A stretch of DNA of 62,931 nt from Limnohabitans sp. (lineage in GTDB: Bacteria > Pseudomonadota > Gammaproteobacteria > Burkholderiales > Burkholderiaceae_C), in the NCBI GenBank assembly GCA_030729445.1, contig JANQXJ010000187.1, positions 1 to 62,931 on the forward strand, given 5' to 3'. The notes under the pieces are model-generated. The model was not told where the DNA came from and made no database searches. It saw only the letters and a program-made list of their open reading frames with translations. This document shows, one piece after another, positions 36,948 through 45,341 of the stretch (position 1 is the first letter of the stretch; the number at the start of each line of letters is the position of its first letter). A program made the position numbers and the translations under genes.

Positions 36948-37277
36948 TCACATCATGCGCTTGGGCGCACTGTGGTGGTGATCGGTGATGCGGTCTTTGT
37001 GTTTGACCACTTGGCGATCAAGTTTGTCCACCAAATCGTCCACGGCGGCGTACAGGTCTTCGTGGGCGCTTTCGGCAAACAAGTCATTGCCTTTGACGTG
37101 GATGTTGCACTCGGCACGTTGACGCTTGTCTTTTTCCTTCTGCTTTTCGACGGTCAGCAGCACTTTCACATCGACCACCTGATCAAAATGCCGGGTGATT
37201 CGATCCAGTTTCCCCGTGACGTACTGGCGCAAAGCCGGGGTCACTTCAAGATGGTGCCCGCTGATGGTTAAATTCAT
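36948..37277 (-). CDS. hpf: Ribosome hibernation promoting factor (HPF/YfiA family)
   Basis: A 109-residue short-form HPF/RaiA protein that binds 30S subunits in slow growth. It reads MNLTISGHHLEVTPALRQYV at the start, KQKEKDKRQRAECNIHVKG in the middle and DLYAAVDDLVDKLDRQVVKHKD near the end, followed by a His-rich tail. GGAGG lies 8 nt before the ATG at 37277, which supports it over a 14-codon extension. It is followed by a strong terminator. In many proteobacteria rpoN precedes it; here the upstream gene is an MFS transporter. Confidence 0.94.
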   Translation of the reverse strand: MNLTISGHHLEVTPALRQYVTGKLDRITRHFDQVVDVKVLLTVEKQKEKDKRQRAECNIHVKGNDLFAESAHEDLYAAVDDLVDKLDRQVVKHKDRITDHHHSAPKRMM

Positions 37278-37330
37278 AATCGTCGCCTCCATAGATTCAG
37301 GGTAAGGAAAGCCCCGCAAGTGCGAGACTC

Positions 37331-37356
37331 TGAACCCCCTTTGAGGGGAAGGTTCA
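37331..37356. repeat. Inverted repeat upstream of hpf
   Basis: TGAACC (37331-37336) pairs with GGTTCA (37351-37356), with further C/G pairing inside and a small bulge. It lies about 55 nt before the hpf start codon and could form a 5'-leader stem or an operator. No promoter was identified with confidence in the 37278-37516 gap. Confidence 0.4.
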
Positions 37357-37516
37357 ACCCCACTATGCGCCCCGCAAAATGGAAAAGCAATACGACCCCA
37401 ACTAAACCTGTAAAGAACCGCTTTTTTGTCCCCAAAGCCCCATTTCGGTGCTATCGTGCTGGTTGAGACTGGGCTCGGTCCTGAACTTCAGCAATGAAAT
37501 GGGGTTCACAAACGCC

Positions 37517-38740
37517 TCAATCTGCAGCCTTCGCAGGTGCCCCGTGCAGGCGCAAATGCCCCGCCAGCCAAACGCTGAGCAAACTGGCCACCACCCCCAA
37601 CAAGCCCGCCATCCAGTAACCGGTGAGTTGCCCTTGTGCGTTGCGCCCGATGATGAGCCCCGCCACCAAGGCCGCCAAGCCCATGGAGGCAGATTGCACA
37701 GACGCGTTGAGGGTCATGAAGGTACCGCGTAAACGGGGCAGGGCGGCCGAGGAAATCATTGCCATACCAGGGATCATGCGCCCGCTCATGACGGTGAAGA
37801 ACAAGGTCGAGATGGCCAGCAAGCCCCACAGGGGCAGGCCTTGCGACAGGGTGGTGGCCATCAAGGGCACAGTCACCGCCAAAGCCAAGCGCTGGAACAT
37901 CCGGACCTTGCCCACCCGGTCTGTCAGGCGGCCAAAATAGCGTGCACTGAGCAGGGTGGCGATGCCGCCGCACAGGTAGATCCAAGGCACCTCTTCGGTT
38001 TTCATGCCTGCGTTGGACTGCAGGTAAATGGTGATGTATGGAATGACCGTGAAGGCCGCGAACATCATCAAGCCCGACACCGCAAAAGCCTTAAGGTGGT
38101 TGGGCTCGGCCAGCACTTGGCCGATGCCGCGCCAGACACTCACCCGCTCGGGGTGGTGCAAGTGCGCGTCCAGCCGGGGCAAGGTTTGCCAAGCCGCCAG
38201 CGACAATAGGCCTACCAGCACCGCGATGCCCACAAAAGGCGCATGCCAATTGAAATGCGCGGCCAAAAATAGGCCCAACGGCACACCCGCCACGGTGGAC
38301 ACGGAAAACGACGTCATCACCACGCTCATGGCCCGGCCTCGGCGCTCAAAAGGAATCACATCGGCCACGATGGTCTGCGACAGGGCCGACAAGACCCCGC
38401 CAAACAAGCCTGCGGCTACCCGCGCCACCATCAACCACAGATAGTCGGGCGCCAAGGCGCACGCGAGCGTGGCCAGCCCGAACAGGCTGTACATGGTGAG
38501 CAACAGCTGCTTGCGGCTGAAACGGTCAATGTAGGTGGCCGCCATCAAACCGGAAAAGCCTGCCGATAAGGTATAGGCCGAGACCAACAGCCCAAACTGG
38601 GCGTTGCTGATGCCAAACAGGGCCGTGAACTGCGGCCCCAACGGCATCATGATCATGAAATCGAGGATGTGGGTGAACTGGATGCCAGCCAGCGTGAAGA
38701 GCAGCCAGCGCTCACGCCGTGGGGTCAAATTTGGGGTCAT
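37517..38740 (-). CDS. MFS transporter (DHA1-like drug/sugar efflux type)
   Basis: A 407-residue major facilitator protein with 12 hydrophobic segments. Early features are a cytosolic basic start, FMIMMPLGPQFTALFGIS in helix 1, and the loop 2-3 motif ATYIDRFSRKQLLL. VAGVPLGLFLA in helix 5 resembles motif C of antiporters, which favours efflux. The substrate cannot be predicted. It is divergent from the patatin gene at 38807 and occupies the place where rpoN is often found next to hpf. Confidence 0.88.
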   Translation of the reverse strand: MTPNLTPRRERWLLFTLAGIQFTHILDFMIMMPLGPQFTALFGISNAQFGLLVSAYTLSAGFSGLMAATYIDRFSRKQLLLTMYSLFGLATLACALAPDYLWLMVARVAAGLFGGVLSALSQTIVADVIPFERRGRAMSVVMTSFSVSTVAGVPLGLFLAAHFNWHAPFVGIAVLVGLLSLAAWQTLPRLDAHLHHPERVSVWRGIGQVLAEPNHLKAFAVSGLMMFAAFTVIPYITIYLQSNAGMKTEEVPWIYLCGGIATLLSARYFGRLTDRVGKVRMFQRLALAVTVPLMATTLSQGLPLWGLLAISTLFFTVMSGRMIPGMAMISSAALPRLRGTFMTLNASVQSASMGLAALVAGLIIGRNAQGQLTGYWMAGLLGVVASLLSVWLAGHLRLHGAPAKAAD

Positions 38741-38806
38741 GGAACAATGCCGTTGAATTGTTTGAATCTACCACCCACAGCCCTCTAAAACCTCTACTCG
38801 CCTCGA

Positions 38807-40045
38807 ATGCCCATTGCCCCCTCAACGACCACCCAGCCCAACTCAACACCCGTAACGCCCCGTTCTGCCGATCCTTGCCCCATGCTGGGGCTGGTTCTGA
38901 TGGGCGGCGGTGCACGCACCGCCTACCAAGCGGGGGCACTGCAGGCCATCGGCCAGCTGCTGAGCCGCACAGTGGGGCCTGCACCAGCTTTTCCGTTCCA
39001 GGTGCTGGCAGGCACCTCAGCCGGGGCCTTGAACGCCACTTTTTTGGCCAGCAAGGCCATGGAGGGCCTGGCCGGGCTGAACGATTTGGCGCATTTTTGG
39101 ACCCAGATTCACACCGAAGCGGTCTACCGACTGCCCCAAACCCCACTGGACAAGTTCAGCCGATGGGCCACGGCTGTGGGTTTGCTGCACTCAGCCCGAG
39201 CCCATGGCGCCGCCATGGACAGCCTGGCCTTGGTCAATACCTTGCACCAAGCGATTGCCCTCGAGAAGATCGACACCGCCTTGCAAAACGGCGTACTGCA
39301 GGCCCTGGCGGTCACCGCATCGAGTTATTCCAGCGGGGTGCACTGGACGTTTTGCCAAACCCGTGACGGCCAGCCGATTCCCTGGAGCCGTCCGGGCCGC
39401 CGCGCCGAACAGCAACCCATCACCATCGAACACCTGATGGCGTCCAGCGCCATTCCCTTCATTTTCCCGTCCACACCCCTGTGGGTCGACGGCGGCATGG
39501 AGTTTTTCGGGGACGGCTCGATGCGCCAGATCTCGCCCTTGTCCTCGGCGGTGCACCTGGGGGCTGACCGGATCTTGGCCATTGGGGTGAGCCAACCCCA
39601 GCGGGCCAGCCTGGCGGCAAGCGCCCACCCTGCGGCCCCCCCTTCGCTGGGCACCATCGCTGGCCACGCCATGGCGAGCGTGTTCCACGACACGCTGGAG
39701 GCCGATGTCGAGCAAATCACCCGCATCAACCAAGCGCTCGACAACCTGCCCGAGGCCATGCGAGCGGACCTGCCCCTGCGCCCGGTTCGGGTGCTGACAC
39801 TGCAGCCCAGCGCCTCGCTCGATGCCCTGGCCCAAGAGCACGCCCACTCCCTGCCCCGCCCCATCCGGCGGGTGCTGGAAGGCATGGGCGCCCTGCGCGG
39901 CAGTGGGGCGGCCTTGGCCAGTTATTTGTTGTTCGAGCCGGAATTCATCTCGGCGCTGATGGCTTTGGGACAAGCGGATGTGCAGGCCCGCACTGACGAA
40001 ATCCTGTCTTTTCTGACCCCCGCAGGTGCGCATCCGGTGCGATAA
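38807..40045 (+). CDS. Patatin-like phospholipase / esterase, paralogue 2
   Basis: A 412-residue protein closely similar in layout to the one at 11817-12998. After a Pro/Thr-rich N-terminus (1-25) come the oxyanion hole GGGARTAYQAG (33-43), nucleophile Ser71 in GTSAG (69-73), the ASSAIPFIFP stretch, and catalytic Asp in FGDGSMRQ. The same GHAMASVFHDTLEADVEQ and LLFEPEFISALM C-terminal blocks occur in both copies. The substrate is unknown. A shorter start at 38882 is possible. There is no signal peptide, so it acts in the cytoplasm. Confidence 0.88.
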   Translation: MPIAPSTTTQPNSTPVTPRSADPCPMLGLVLMGGGARTAYQAGALQAIGQLLSRTVGPAPAFPFQVLAGTSAGALNATFLASKAMEGLAGLNDLAHFWTQIHTEAVYRLPQTPLDKFSRWATAVGLLHSARAHGAAMDSLALVNTLHQAIALEKIDTALQNGVLQALAVTASSYSSGVHWTFCQTRDGQPIPWSRPGRRAEQQPITIEHLMASSAIPFIFPSTPLWVDGGMEFFGDGSMRQISPLSSAVHLGADRILAIGVSQPQRASLAASAHPAAPPSLGTIAGHAMASVFHDTLEADVEQITRINQALDNLPEAMRADLPLRPVRVLTLQPSASLDALAQEHAHSLPRPIRRVLEGMGALRGSGAALASYLLFEPEFISALMALGQADVQARTDEILSFLTPAGAHPVR

Positions 40046-40095
40046 TCCGCCGATTCATTCTGGAGACACATTGCCGTGGAAACTACCCCGAGTCG

Positions 40096-40142
40096 GTAGC
40101 TTTCGAACGCGCTGAGCACCTTGCCCATCGTTCGAAAGCTGC
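40096..40142. repeat. 14-bp inverted repeat in the corA leader
   Basis: Arms 40096-40109 and 40129-40142 (GTAGCTTTCGAACG / CGTTCGAAAGCTGC) pair over 14 bp with one G-T wobble; the loop is 19 nt. No T-run follows on either strand, so it is not a standard terminator. It ends 59 nt before the corA start codon. It may be a 5'-leader stem or a protein-binding palindrome containing TTCGAA cores. Confidence 0.65.
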
Positions 40143-40201
40143 AGAAAACCCCTTCGCCGCCCCTTTGAACTTTTGGCACCTGGCCATTTTTCGGATTCGC
40201 C

Positions 40202-41188
40202 ATGCTCAACATCTTCACCCTCGCCAATGGCCGCCTCTTCCAGGAAGAGATCGAGTCACTGGAAGAACTCTCTCGCTTTCAGCCCATCTGGGTCGACCTG
40301 GAGTCGCCCACCCTCGAAGAAAAACGCTGGATCAAGCAGTACTTTGGCCTGTCTATCCCGGAAGACGCGATGGACGAGGACATCGAAGAATCGGCCCGTT
40401 TTTATCAAGAAGACAACGGCGAGCTGCACATCCGCTCTGACTTTTTGATTGCTGACGAAGACGAGCCGCGCACCGTGCGCTGCGCGTTCATCTTGAACCA
40501 GCACAACACCGAGCTGAAAAGCCAGGGCGTGCTGTTTTCCATCCACGACGAAGACGTTCCCGTGTTTCGCCTGCTGCGCATGCGTGCACGCCGCGCCCCG
40601 GGCCTGATCGAAGACGCCAAGGATGTGCTGCTCAAGCTGTTTGACGCCGACGCCGAGTACTCGGCGGACACCCTCGAAGGCATTTACGACCAGCTCGAAA
40701 AAGTGGGCAACACCGTGCTGTCAGGCGACGTGACCGACGCCATGGCCAGCGAAGTGCTGGGCGCGATCGCACGGCAAGAAGACCTGAACGGTCGCATTCG
40801 GCGCAACGTGATGGACACGCGCCGCGCCCTGAGTTTCATGATGCGATCCAAAATGCTGAACGCCGATCAGTTTGAAGACGCCCGCCAGATTCTGCGTGAC
40901 ATCGACTCTCTCGATTCTCACACGGCCTTCCTCTTCGACAAGATCAACTTCTTGATGGACGCCACGGTCGGTTTCATCAACATCAACCAGAACAAGATCA
41001 TCAAGATCTTCTCGGTGGCCAGCGTGGCCTTGCTGCCACCCACCTTGATCGCGAGCCTCTACGGCATGAACTTCCAGTACATGCCCGAGTTGTCGCAAAA
41101 ATGGGGCTACCCCTACGCCCTGGCGCTGATGATCGCCAGCGCTGTGGTGCCCATGTGGTACTTCCGCCGCCGCGGTTGGCTCAAGTAA
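40202..41188 (+). CDS. corA: Magnesium/cobalt transporter CorA
   Basis: Pentameric Mg2+ channel. The 328-residue protein has a large acidic cytoplasmic N-terminal domain and two C-terminal membrane helices (about 265-285 and 305-322). The selectivity signature YGMNFQYMPEL is at 287-297, between them. The tail is basic (FRRRGWLK). A 156-nt leader contains a long inverted repeat. It converges on the nucleosidase gene with a 9-nt gap. Confidence 0.96.
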   Translation: MLNIFTLANGRLFQEEIESLEELSRFQPIWVDLESPTLEEKRWIKQYFGLSIPEDAMDEDIEESARFYQEDNGELHIRSDFLIADEDEPRTVRCAFILNQHNTELKSQGVLFSIHDEDVPVFRLLRMRARRAPGLIEDAKDVLLKLFDADAEYSADTLEGIYDQLEKVGNTVLSGDVTDAMASEVLGAIARQEDLNGRIRRNVMDTRRALSFMMRSKMLNADQFEDARQILRDIDSLDSHTAFLFDKINFLMDATVGFININQNKIIKIFSVASVALLPPTLIASLYGMNFQYMPELSQKWGYPYALALMIASAVVPMWYFRRRGWLK

Positions 41189-41197
41189 GGCGCAACT

Positions 41198-41959
41198 TCA
41201 GTCCAGCGCCCGCTGGCGCAGCCACTGCGACACAATGGCCAAACTGTAACGGCTGGCCACCTCTCGGATGAAGCGCTGAAAATCGGTGTGCGCCGTATCG
41301 TCTGCGCGGTCGGAGATGGTGCGCACCGCCGCAAAAGGTACGCCGTAATCGTGGCACACCTGCGCCACCGCAGCTCCCTCCATCTCCACCGCCAAAGCCT
41401 CAGGCAGTGCTTGTCGCAGCGCATGACTTTCGGCCGAGGTGGAGACAAAACGGTCGCCACTGAGGATCAAGCCTCGATGCACACGAGGCGCAGTCAATTG
41501 GAACTCAGCCAAGGTGCTTGGGCCCAGGTGCAGCGCAGCACCGGCCAAAACCTGCTCGCTGGCCGCTGAAAGTTGGACGCACAAGGCAGCATCGGCCTCA
41601 AAACGAGCACGGCCATACAGCGGCACCTCATGGCGCGGAAAAAGCGGCGAAGCATCCATGTCGTGTTGCACCAAGCCATCGGCCACCACCACATCACCCA
41701 CCCTCACCCCAGAGCCCAACCCGCCCGCCACACCTGTGAACACCAAGGTGTCGACCCCAAAGCGCTCGAGCAAGACCGTGGCCGTGGTGGCCGCAGCCAC
41801 TTTGCCGATGCGCGAGAACACCGCCACCAACGCGTGGCCTTGCCAACGGCCAACCCAAAAGTCGCGCTCGGCCACCGGCACGCGCTGCTTGTCAGGCATT
41901 GCCGCCAGCACGGCCGCCAGTTCTTCGTGCATGGCGCTCATGATGCCGATCACTGCCAT
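41198..41959 (-). CDS. mtnN: 5'-methylthioadenosine/S-adenosylhomocysteine nucleosidase
   Basis: Hydrolyses MTA and SAH to adenine and thioribose derivatives, recycling methionine and clearing methylation inhibitors. The 253-residue protein has GIMSAMHEELAAVL at the start, VVFTGVAGGL-like VFTGVAGGLGSGVRVGDVVV, and the substrate motif LAVEMEGAAVAQVC with the ribose-binding Glu pair. The final SDRADDTAHTDF carries the catalytic Asp. It lies downstream of fadD on the same strand, beyond a terminator. Confidence 0.94.
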   Translation of the reverse strand: MAVIGIMSAMHEELAAVLAAMPDKQRVPVAERDFWVGRWQGHALVAVFSRIGKVAAATTATVLLERFGVDTLVFTGVAGGLGSGVRVGDVVVADGLVQHDMDASPLFPRHEVPLYGRARFEADAALCVQLSAASEQVLAGAALHLGPSTLAEFQLTAPRVHRGLILSGDRFVSTSAESHALRQALPEALAVEMEGAAVAQVCHDYGVPFAAVRTISDRADDTAHTDFQRFIREVASRYSLAIVSQWLRQRALD

Positions 41960-41984
41960 GGATCACCCTTGTACTGTGCTTCAA

Positions 41985-42016
41985 AAATGAAAACGGCCAC
42001 CTTGGAACAGGTGGCC
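41985..42016 (-). terminator. Intrinsic terminator after the acyl-CoA ligase gene
   Basis: On the minus strand GGCCACC (42010-42016) pairs with GGTGGCC (41995-42001) across an 8-nt loop and is followed by GTTTTCATTTTTG. It lies 37 nt after the stop of the ligase gene. Confidence 0.8.
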
Positions 42017-42053
42017 GCAGACGCTCGCCCAAACATGGGATCGCAGGGATGCG

Positions 42054-43736
42054 TCAGGCCTTGGCTCGCAATTCACGCCGCAAAATTTTACCCACTGGGG
42101 TTTTGGGCAATTCGTCGCGAAACTCGATCACCCGAGGTTGTTTGTAAGCGGTCATGTTCTCGCGGCAGTAAGCGATGATCTGTGCCTCGGTCAGCGCTGG
42201 GTCTTTGCGCACCACCACCAACTTGACGGTCTCGCCCGTTTTCTCATCGGGCACCCCAATGGCTGCGCATTCGAGCACCCCAGGGCATCCGGAAGCGACT
42301 TCTTCCACTTCATTGGGGTAGACGTTGAAACCGCTGACCAAGATCATGTCTTTTTTGCGGTCCACAATCTTGAAAAAACCTCTTGCATCCACGGTGCCGA
42401 TATCGCCCGACTTGAAGTAGCCGTCGGCGGTCATCACTTTGGCAGTTTCATCCGGACGCTGCCAATAACCGGCCATCACCTGTGGGCCTTTGATGGCAAT
42501 CTCGCCAGGTGTTCCGGGGGTAGTGACTTCGTTGCCCTCGTCGTCGAGCAACTTCATCCAAGTGCCCGGAATGGGCACACCAATGGTGCCGGTGAACTCG
42601 GTGCTGGTGGTTGGGTTGCAGCTGGCCGATGGGCTGGTCTCGGACAAGCCATACCCTTCGCAGATGGGGCAGCCTGTTTTCTCCAGCCAGAGTTTGGCCA
42701 CGTTGGGCGTTACAGCGGTGCCGCCGCCCAAAGACACCAGCAGATTCGACCAATTCACCGTGCCGAAATCGGGATGGTTAGCCAAACCGTTGAACAAGGT
42801 GTTCACGGCTGGAAAACTGTGGAACGTGTGCTTGGACAGTTCTTTGAGAACCGCAGGCAAATCACGCGGATTGGGAATCAGAATGGTTTTGCCGCCCATT
42901 CGCAAGCCCAGCATCATGTTCACCGTGAAAGCGAAGATGTGGTACAGCGGCAAAGCGCACACCGAAGTGGGCTGCTGCCCTGCTGGCATCCGCTCCATGA
43001 CAGGAGAGTTCCACGCCTCAGATTGCAGCACATTGGCAATCACGTTGCGGTGCAAAAGCACTGCACCTTTGGACACCCCGGTGGTGCCGCCTGTGTACTG
43101 CAGCACAGCAATGTCATCGGCAGAAAGCTCGGGTTTGCGAAACGCTTGCTGACGTCCCTTGCTCAGCGCTTCATTAAAACGTACCCCTTGGGGCAAATGG
43201 AAGGCCGGCACCATCTTCTTGACGTTGCGCACCACGTAATTGACCAAGCTGCCCTTGAGCAGGCCCAATCGGTCACCCATCGACGCCAGCACCACATGCT
43301 GCACAGGGGTTTGGGCAATGCACTTTTCCAGCGTGGCGGCAAAGTTCTCGATGATCACGATGGCTTTGGCACCAGAATCCTTGAGCTGGTGCTCCAATTC
43401 GCGGGCGGTGTAGAGCGGGTTGACGTTGACCACCACCAAACCGGCTCGCAAAATTGCCGCTACAGCGACCGGGTATTGGGGCACATTGGGCATCATGATG
43501 GCCACGCGATCGCCCTTGTTCAAGCCCAAAGATTGCAGGTAAGCCGCCATGGCCATGCTGTCTTGGTCCGTTTGGGCGAAACTGAATTCTTTGCCCATGA
43601 AACAGTAGGCCGTTCGATCGGAAAACTTGGAGAAACTGTCTTCCAGCAAACCTACCAAAGAACTGTAGGCGTTGGGATTGATATCGGCCGGGACGCCTTC
43701 TGGGTAACTCTTGAGCCAAATGGGATTCGCGTTCAT
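42054..43736 (-). CDS. fadD: Long-chain fatty acid-CoA ligase (FadD-type)
   Basis: ATP-dependent activation of fatty acids to acyl-CoA. The 560-residue ANL enzyme has YTGGTTGVSKGAVLLH as adenylation P-loop, EGYGLSETSP, the GEIAIKGPQVMAGYWQRPDE block, YFKSGDIG, and catalytic lysine in PKTPVGKILRREL. The C-terminus and length agree with FadD. The start at 43736 (MNANPIWLKSYPEGVP) is preceded by GGAGACC; a 19-codon extension is rejected. Chain-length preference cannot be read from the sequence. Confidence 0.94.
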   Translation of the reverse strand: MNANPIWLKSYPEGVPADINPNAYSSLVGLLEDSFSKFSDRTAYCFMGKEFSFAQTDQDSMAMAAYLQSLGLNKGDRVAIMMPNVPQYPVAVAAILRAGLVVVNVNPLYTARELEHQLKDSGAKAIVIIENFAATLEKCIAQTPVQHVVLASMGDRLGLLKGSLVNYVVRNVKKMVPAFHLPQGVRFNEALSKGRQQAFRKPELSADDIAVLQYTGGTTGVSKGAVLLHRNVIANVLQSEAWNSPVMERMPAGQQPTSVCALPLYHIFAFTVNMMLGLRMGGKTILIPNPRDLPAVLKELSKHTFHSFPAVNTLFNGLANHPDFGTVNWSNLLVSLGGGTAVTPNVAKLWLEKTGCPICEGYGLSETSPSASCNPTTSTEFTGTIGVPIPGTWMKLLDDEGNEVTTPGTPGEIAIKGPQVMAGYWQRPDETAKVMTADGYFKSGDIGTVDARGFFKIVDRKKDMILVSGFNVYPNEVEEVASGCPGVLECAAIGVPDEKTGETVKLVVVRKDPALTEAQIIAYCRENMTAYKQPRVIEFRDELPKTPVGKILRRELRAKA

Positions 43737-43812
43737 GTGGGGTGGTCTCCTGCGATTCAGTCTACCGTAAATCTGACACCTGACTGACATCAAAAGTCTC
43801 GGGGTTTACGCC

Positions 43813-43845
43813 AAAAAAAAGGAGGCGAACTGAGTTCGCCTCCTC
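43813..43845 (-). terminator. Intrinsic terminator after pntB
   Basis: A 10-bp stem GGAGGCGAAC/GTTCGCCTCC (43821-43830 and 43834-43843) with a TGA loop. On the minus strand eight T residues follow (43813-43820); on the plus strand TCGTTTTT follows, so it may act in both directions. It ends pntA-pntB transcripts before fadD. Confidence 0.92.
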
Positions 43846-43868
43846 GTTTTTACGGATGCGCTGAGGAC

Positions 43869-45287
43869 TTAAGACTTCAAGGCCACCAACACTTCGTCGA
43901 GCATCTTCTTGGCGTCACCAAACAACATGCGGTTGTTGTCTTTGTAGAAAAGCGGGTTGTCCACACCGGCGTAACCGCTGGCCATGGAACGCTTCATGAC
44001 GATGCTGGTGCGGGCCTTCCAGACCTCGAGCACCGGCATGCCGGCGATCGGGCTGGTCGGGTCGTCTTGGGCGGCCGGGTTCACGATGTCGTTGGCACCG
44101 ATCACGATGGCCACGTCGGTCTCGGGGAAGTCCTCGTTGAGTTCGTCCATCTCGAACACGATGTCGTAAGGCACTTTGGCCTCGGCCAACAACACGTTCA
44201 TGTGACCGGGCATGCGGCCGGCCACAGGGTGGATGCCAAAGCGCACGTTCACGCCTTTTTCGCGCAAGGTGCGGGTGATCTCGAACACCGTGTGCTGGGC
44301 TTGCGCCACGGCCATGCCGTAGCCCGGCACGATGATCACGTTCTTGGCGTCGCGCAACATTTCGGCGGTCTCAGCGGCCAAGATGGGGCTGACTTCACCT
44401 TGCGGCTCTGCCGCTTCGCCGGTAGGTTTGGGCGCGGCTGCCGTGGTGCCAAAGCCACCGGCGATCACGCTGATGAAGCTGCGGTTCATGGCGTTGCACA
44501 TGATGTAAGACAGGATCGCACCACTCGAGCCCACCAAAGCGCCGATCACGATCAGCAGGTCATTGCTCAGCATGAAGCCCGTGGCCGCTGCGGCCCAACC
44601 GGAATAGCTGTTGAGCATCGACACCACCACCGGCATGTCGGCGCCACCAATGGCCATGACCATGTGGATGCCAAACAGCAAGGCGATGGCGGTCATGATG
44701 AACAAGGGCACCATGCCTTCTTCCACCGTCTGGGCGTTCATGAACTCACGGCCGAAGTAAATCACCGCAATCAAACCCACCAGGTTCAGCCAGTGGCGAG
44801 CGGGCAGCAACAAAGGGCTGCCGCCGATGCGGCCGGACAACTTGCCAAATGCCGCCACCGAGCCCGAGAAGGTCACTGCACCGATGAAGATGCCGATGTA
44901 GATCTCGCCAGCGTGGATGGCGTGCGCTGCGCCTTCCAAATTTTTGGAGGCTTCTGGGTCCACATAGGTGGCGTAACCCACCAGCGCCGCGGCCATACCG
45001 ACCATGCTGTGCATCAGCGCCACCAGCTCGGGCATTTGTGTCATCTGCACTTTGCGTGCAGCGTACAGACCAATCAGTGCACCCACCAGCACGGAGCCCA
45101 CAATCATGGGAATGCCTTCGGCTGTGACTTGCGGACCAAAGATGGTGGCCAGCACGGCCAAGCTCATGCCGATCATGCCGTAGAGGTTGCCGCGCCGTGC
45201 GGTTTCCTGGTTGGACAAACCGCCCAGGCTGAGGATGAAAAGGATGGTTGCGCCGATGTAGGCGACCGTGGCCAGACTTGAGTTCAT
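43869..45287 (-). CDS. pntB: NAD(P) transhydrogenase subunit beta
   Basis: Membrane subunit of proton-translocating transhydrogenase, making NADPH from NADH with the proton gradient. The 472-residue protein has about nine N-terminal membrane segments (1-275) and the C-terminal NADP(H)-binding domain III. There VIIVPGYGMAVAQAQ, GIHPVAGRMPGHMNVLLAEA and VIGANDIVNPAA are the family motifs. It follows pntA by 54 nt. NADPH supply could feed BoxA, but this is only a metabolic inference. Confidence 0.97.
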   Translation of the reverse strand: MNSSLATVAYIGATILFILSLGGLSNQETARRGNLYGMIGMSLAVLATIFGPQVTAEGIPMIVGSVLVGALIGLYAARKVQMTQMPELVALMHSMVGMAAALVGYATYVDPEASKNLEGAAHAIHAGEIYIGIFIGAVTFSGSVAAFGKLSGRIGGSPLLLPARHWLNLVGLIAVIYFGREFMNAQTVEEGMVPLFIMTAIALLFGIHMVMAIGGADMPVVVSMLNSYSGWAAAATGFMLSNDLLIVIGALVGSSGAILSYIMCNAMNRSFISVIAGGFGTTAAAPKPTGEAAEPQGEVSPILAAETAEMLRDAKNVIIVPGYGMAVAQAQHTVFEITRTLREKGVNVRFGIHPVAGRMPGHMNVLLAEAKVPYDIVFEMDELNEDFPETDVAIVIGANDIVNPAAQDDPTSPIAGMPVLEVWKARTSIVMKRSMASGYAGVDNPLFYKDNNRMLFGDAKKMLDEVLVALKS

Positions 45288-45305
45288 AAGTGTCTCTTTA
45301 ATCAG

Positions 45306-45335
45306 TTGGGGACAGAGCTAAAGATCTGTCCCCAA
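45306..45335. repeat. Perfect 11-bp hairpin between pntA and pntB
   Basis: TTGGGGACAGA (45306-45316) pairs with TCTGTCCCCAA (45325-45335) across an 8-nt loop. A TTTTTT run follows on the plus strand, not on the minus strand where pntA-pntB are transcribed. It would work as a terminator only for antisense transcription; in the pnt mRNA it is a stable intercistronic stem. Confidence 0.8.
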
Positions 45336-45341
45336 AGTTTT

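Noticed and set aside
37278..37516. Sigma-54 promoter upstream of hpf (TTGGGG...TTGC on the minus strand)
   Set aside because: Spacing between GG and GC is wrong by one or two bases.
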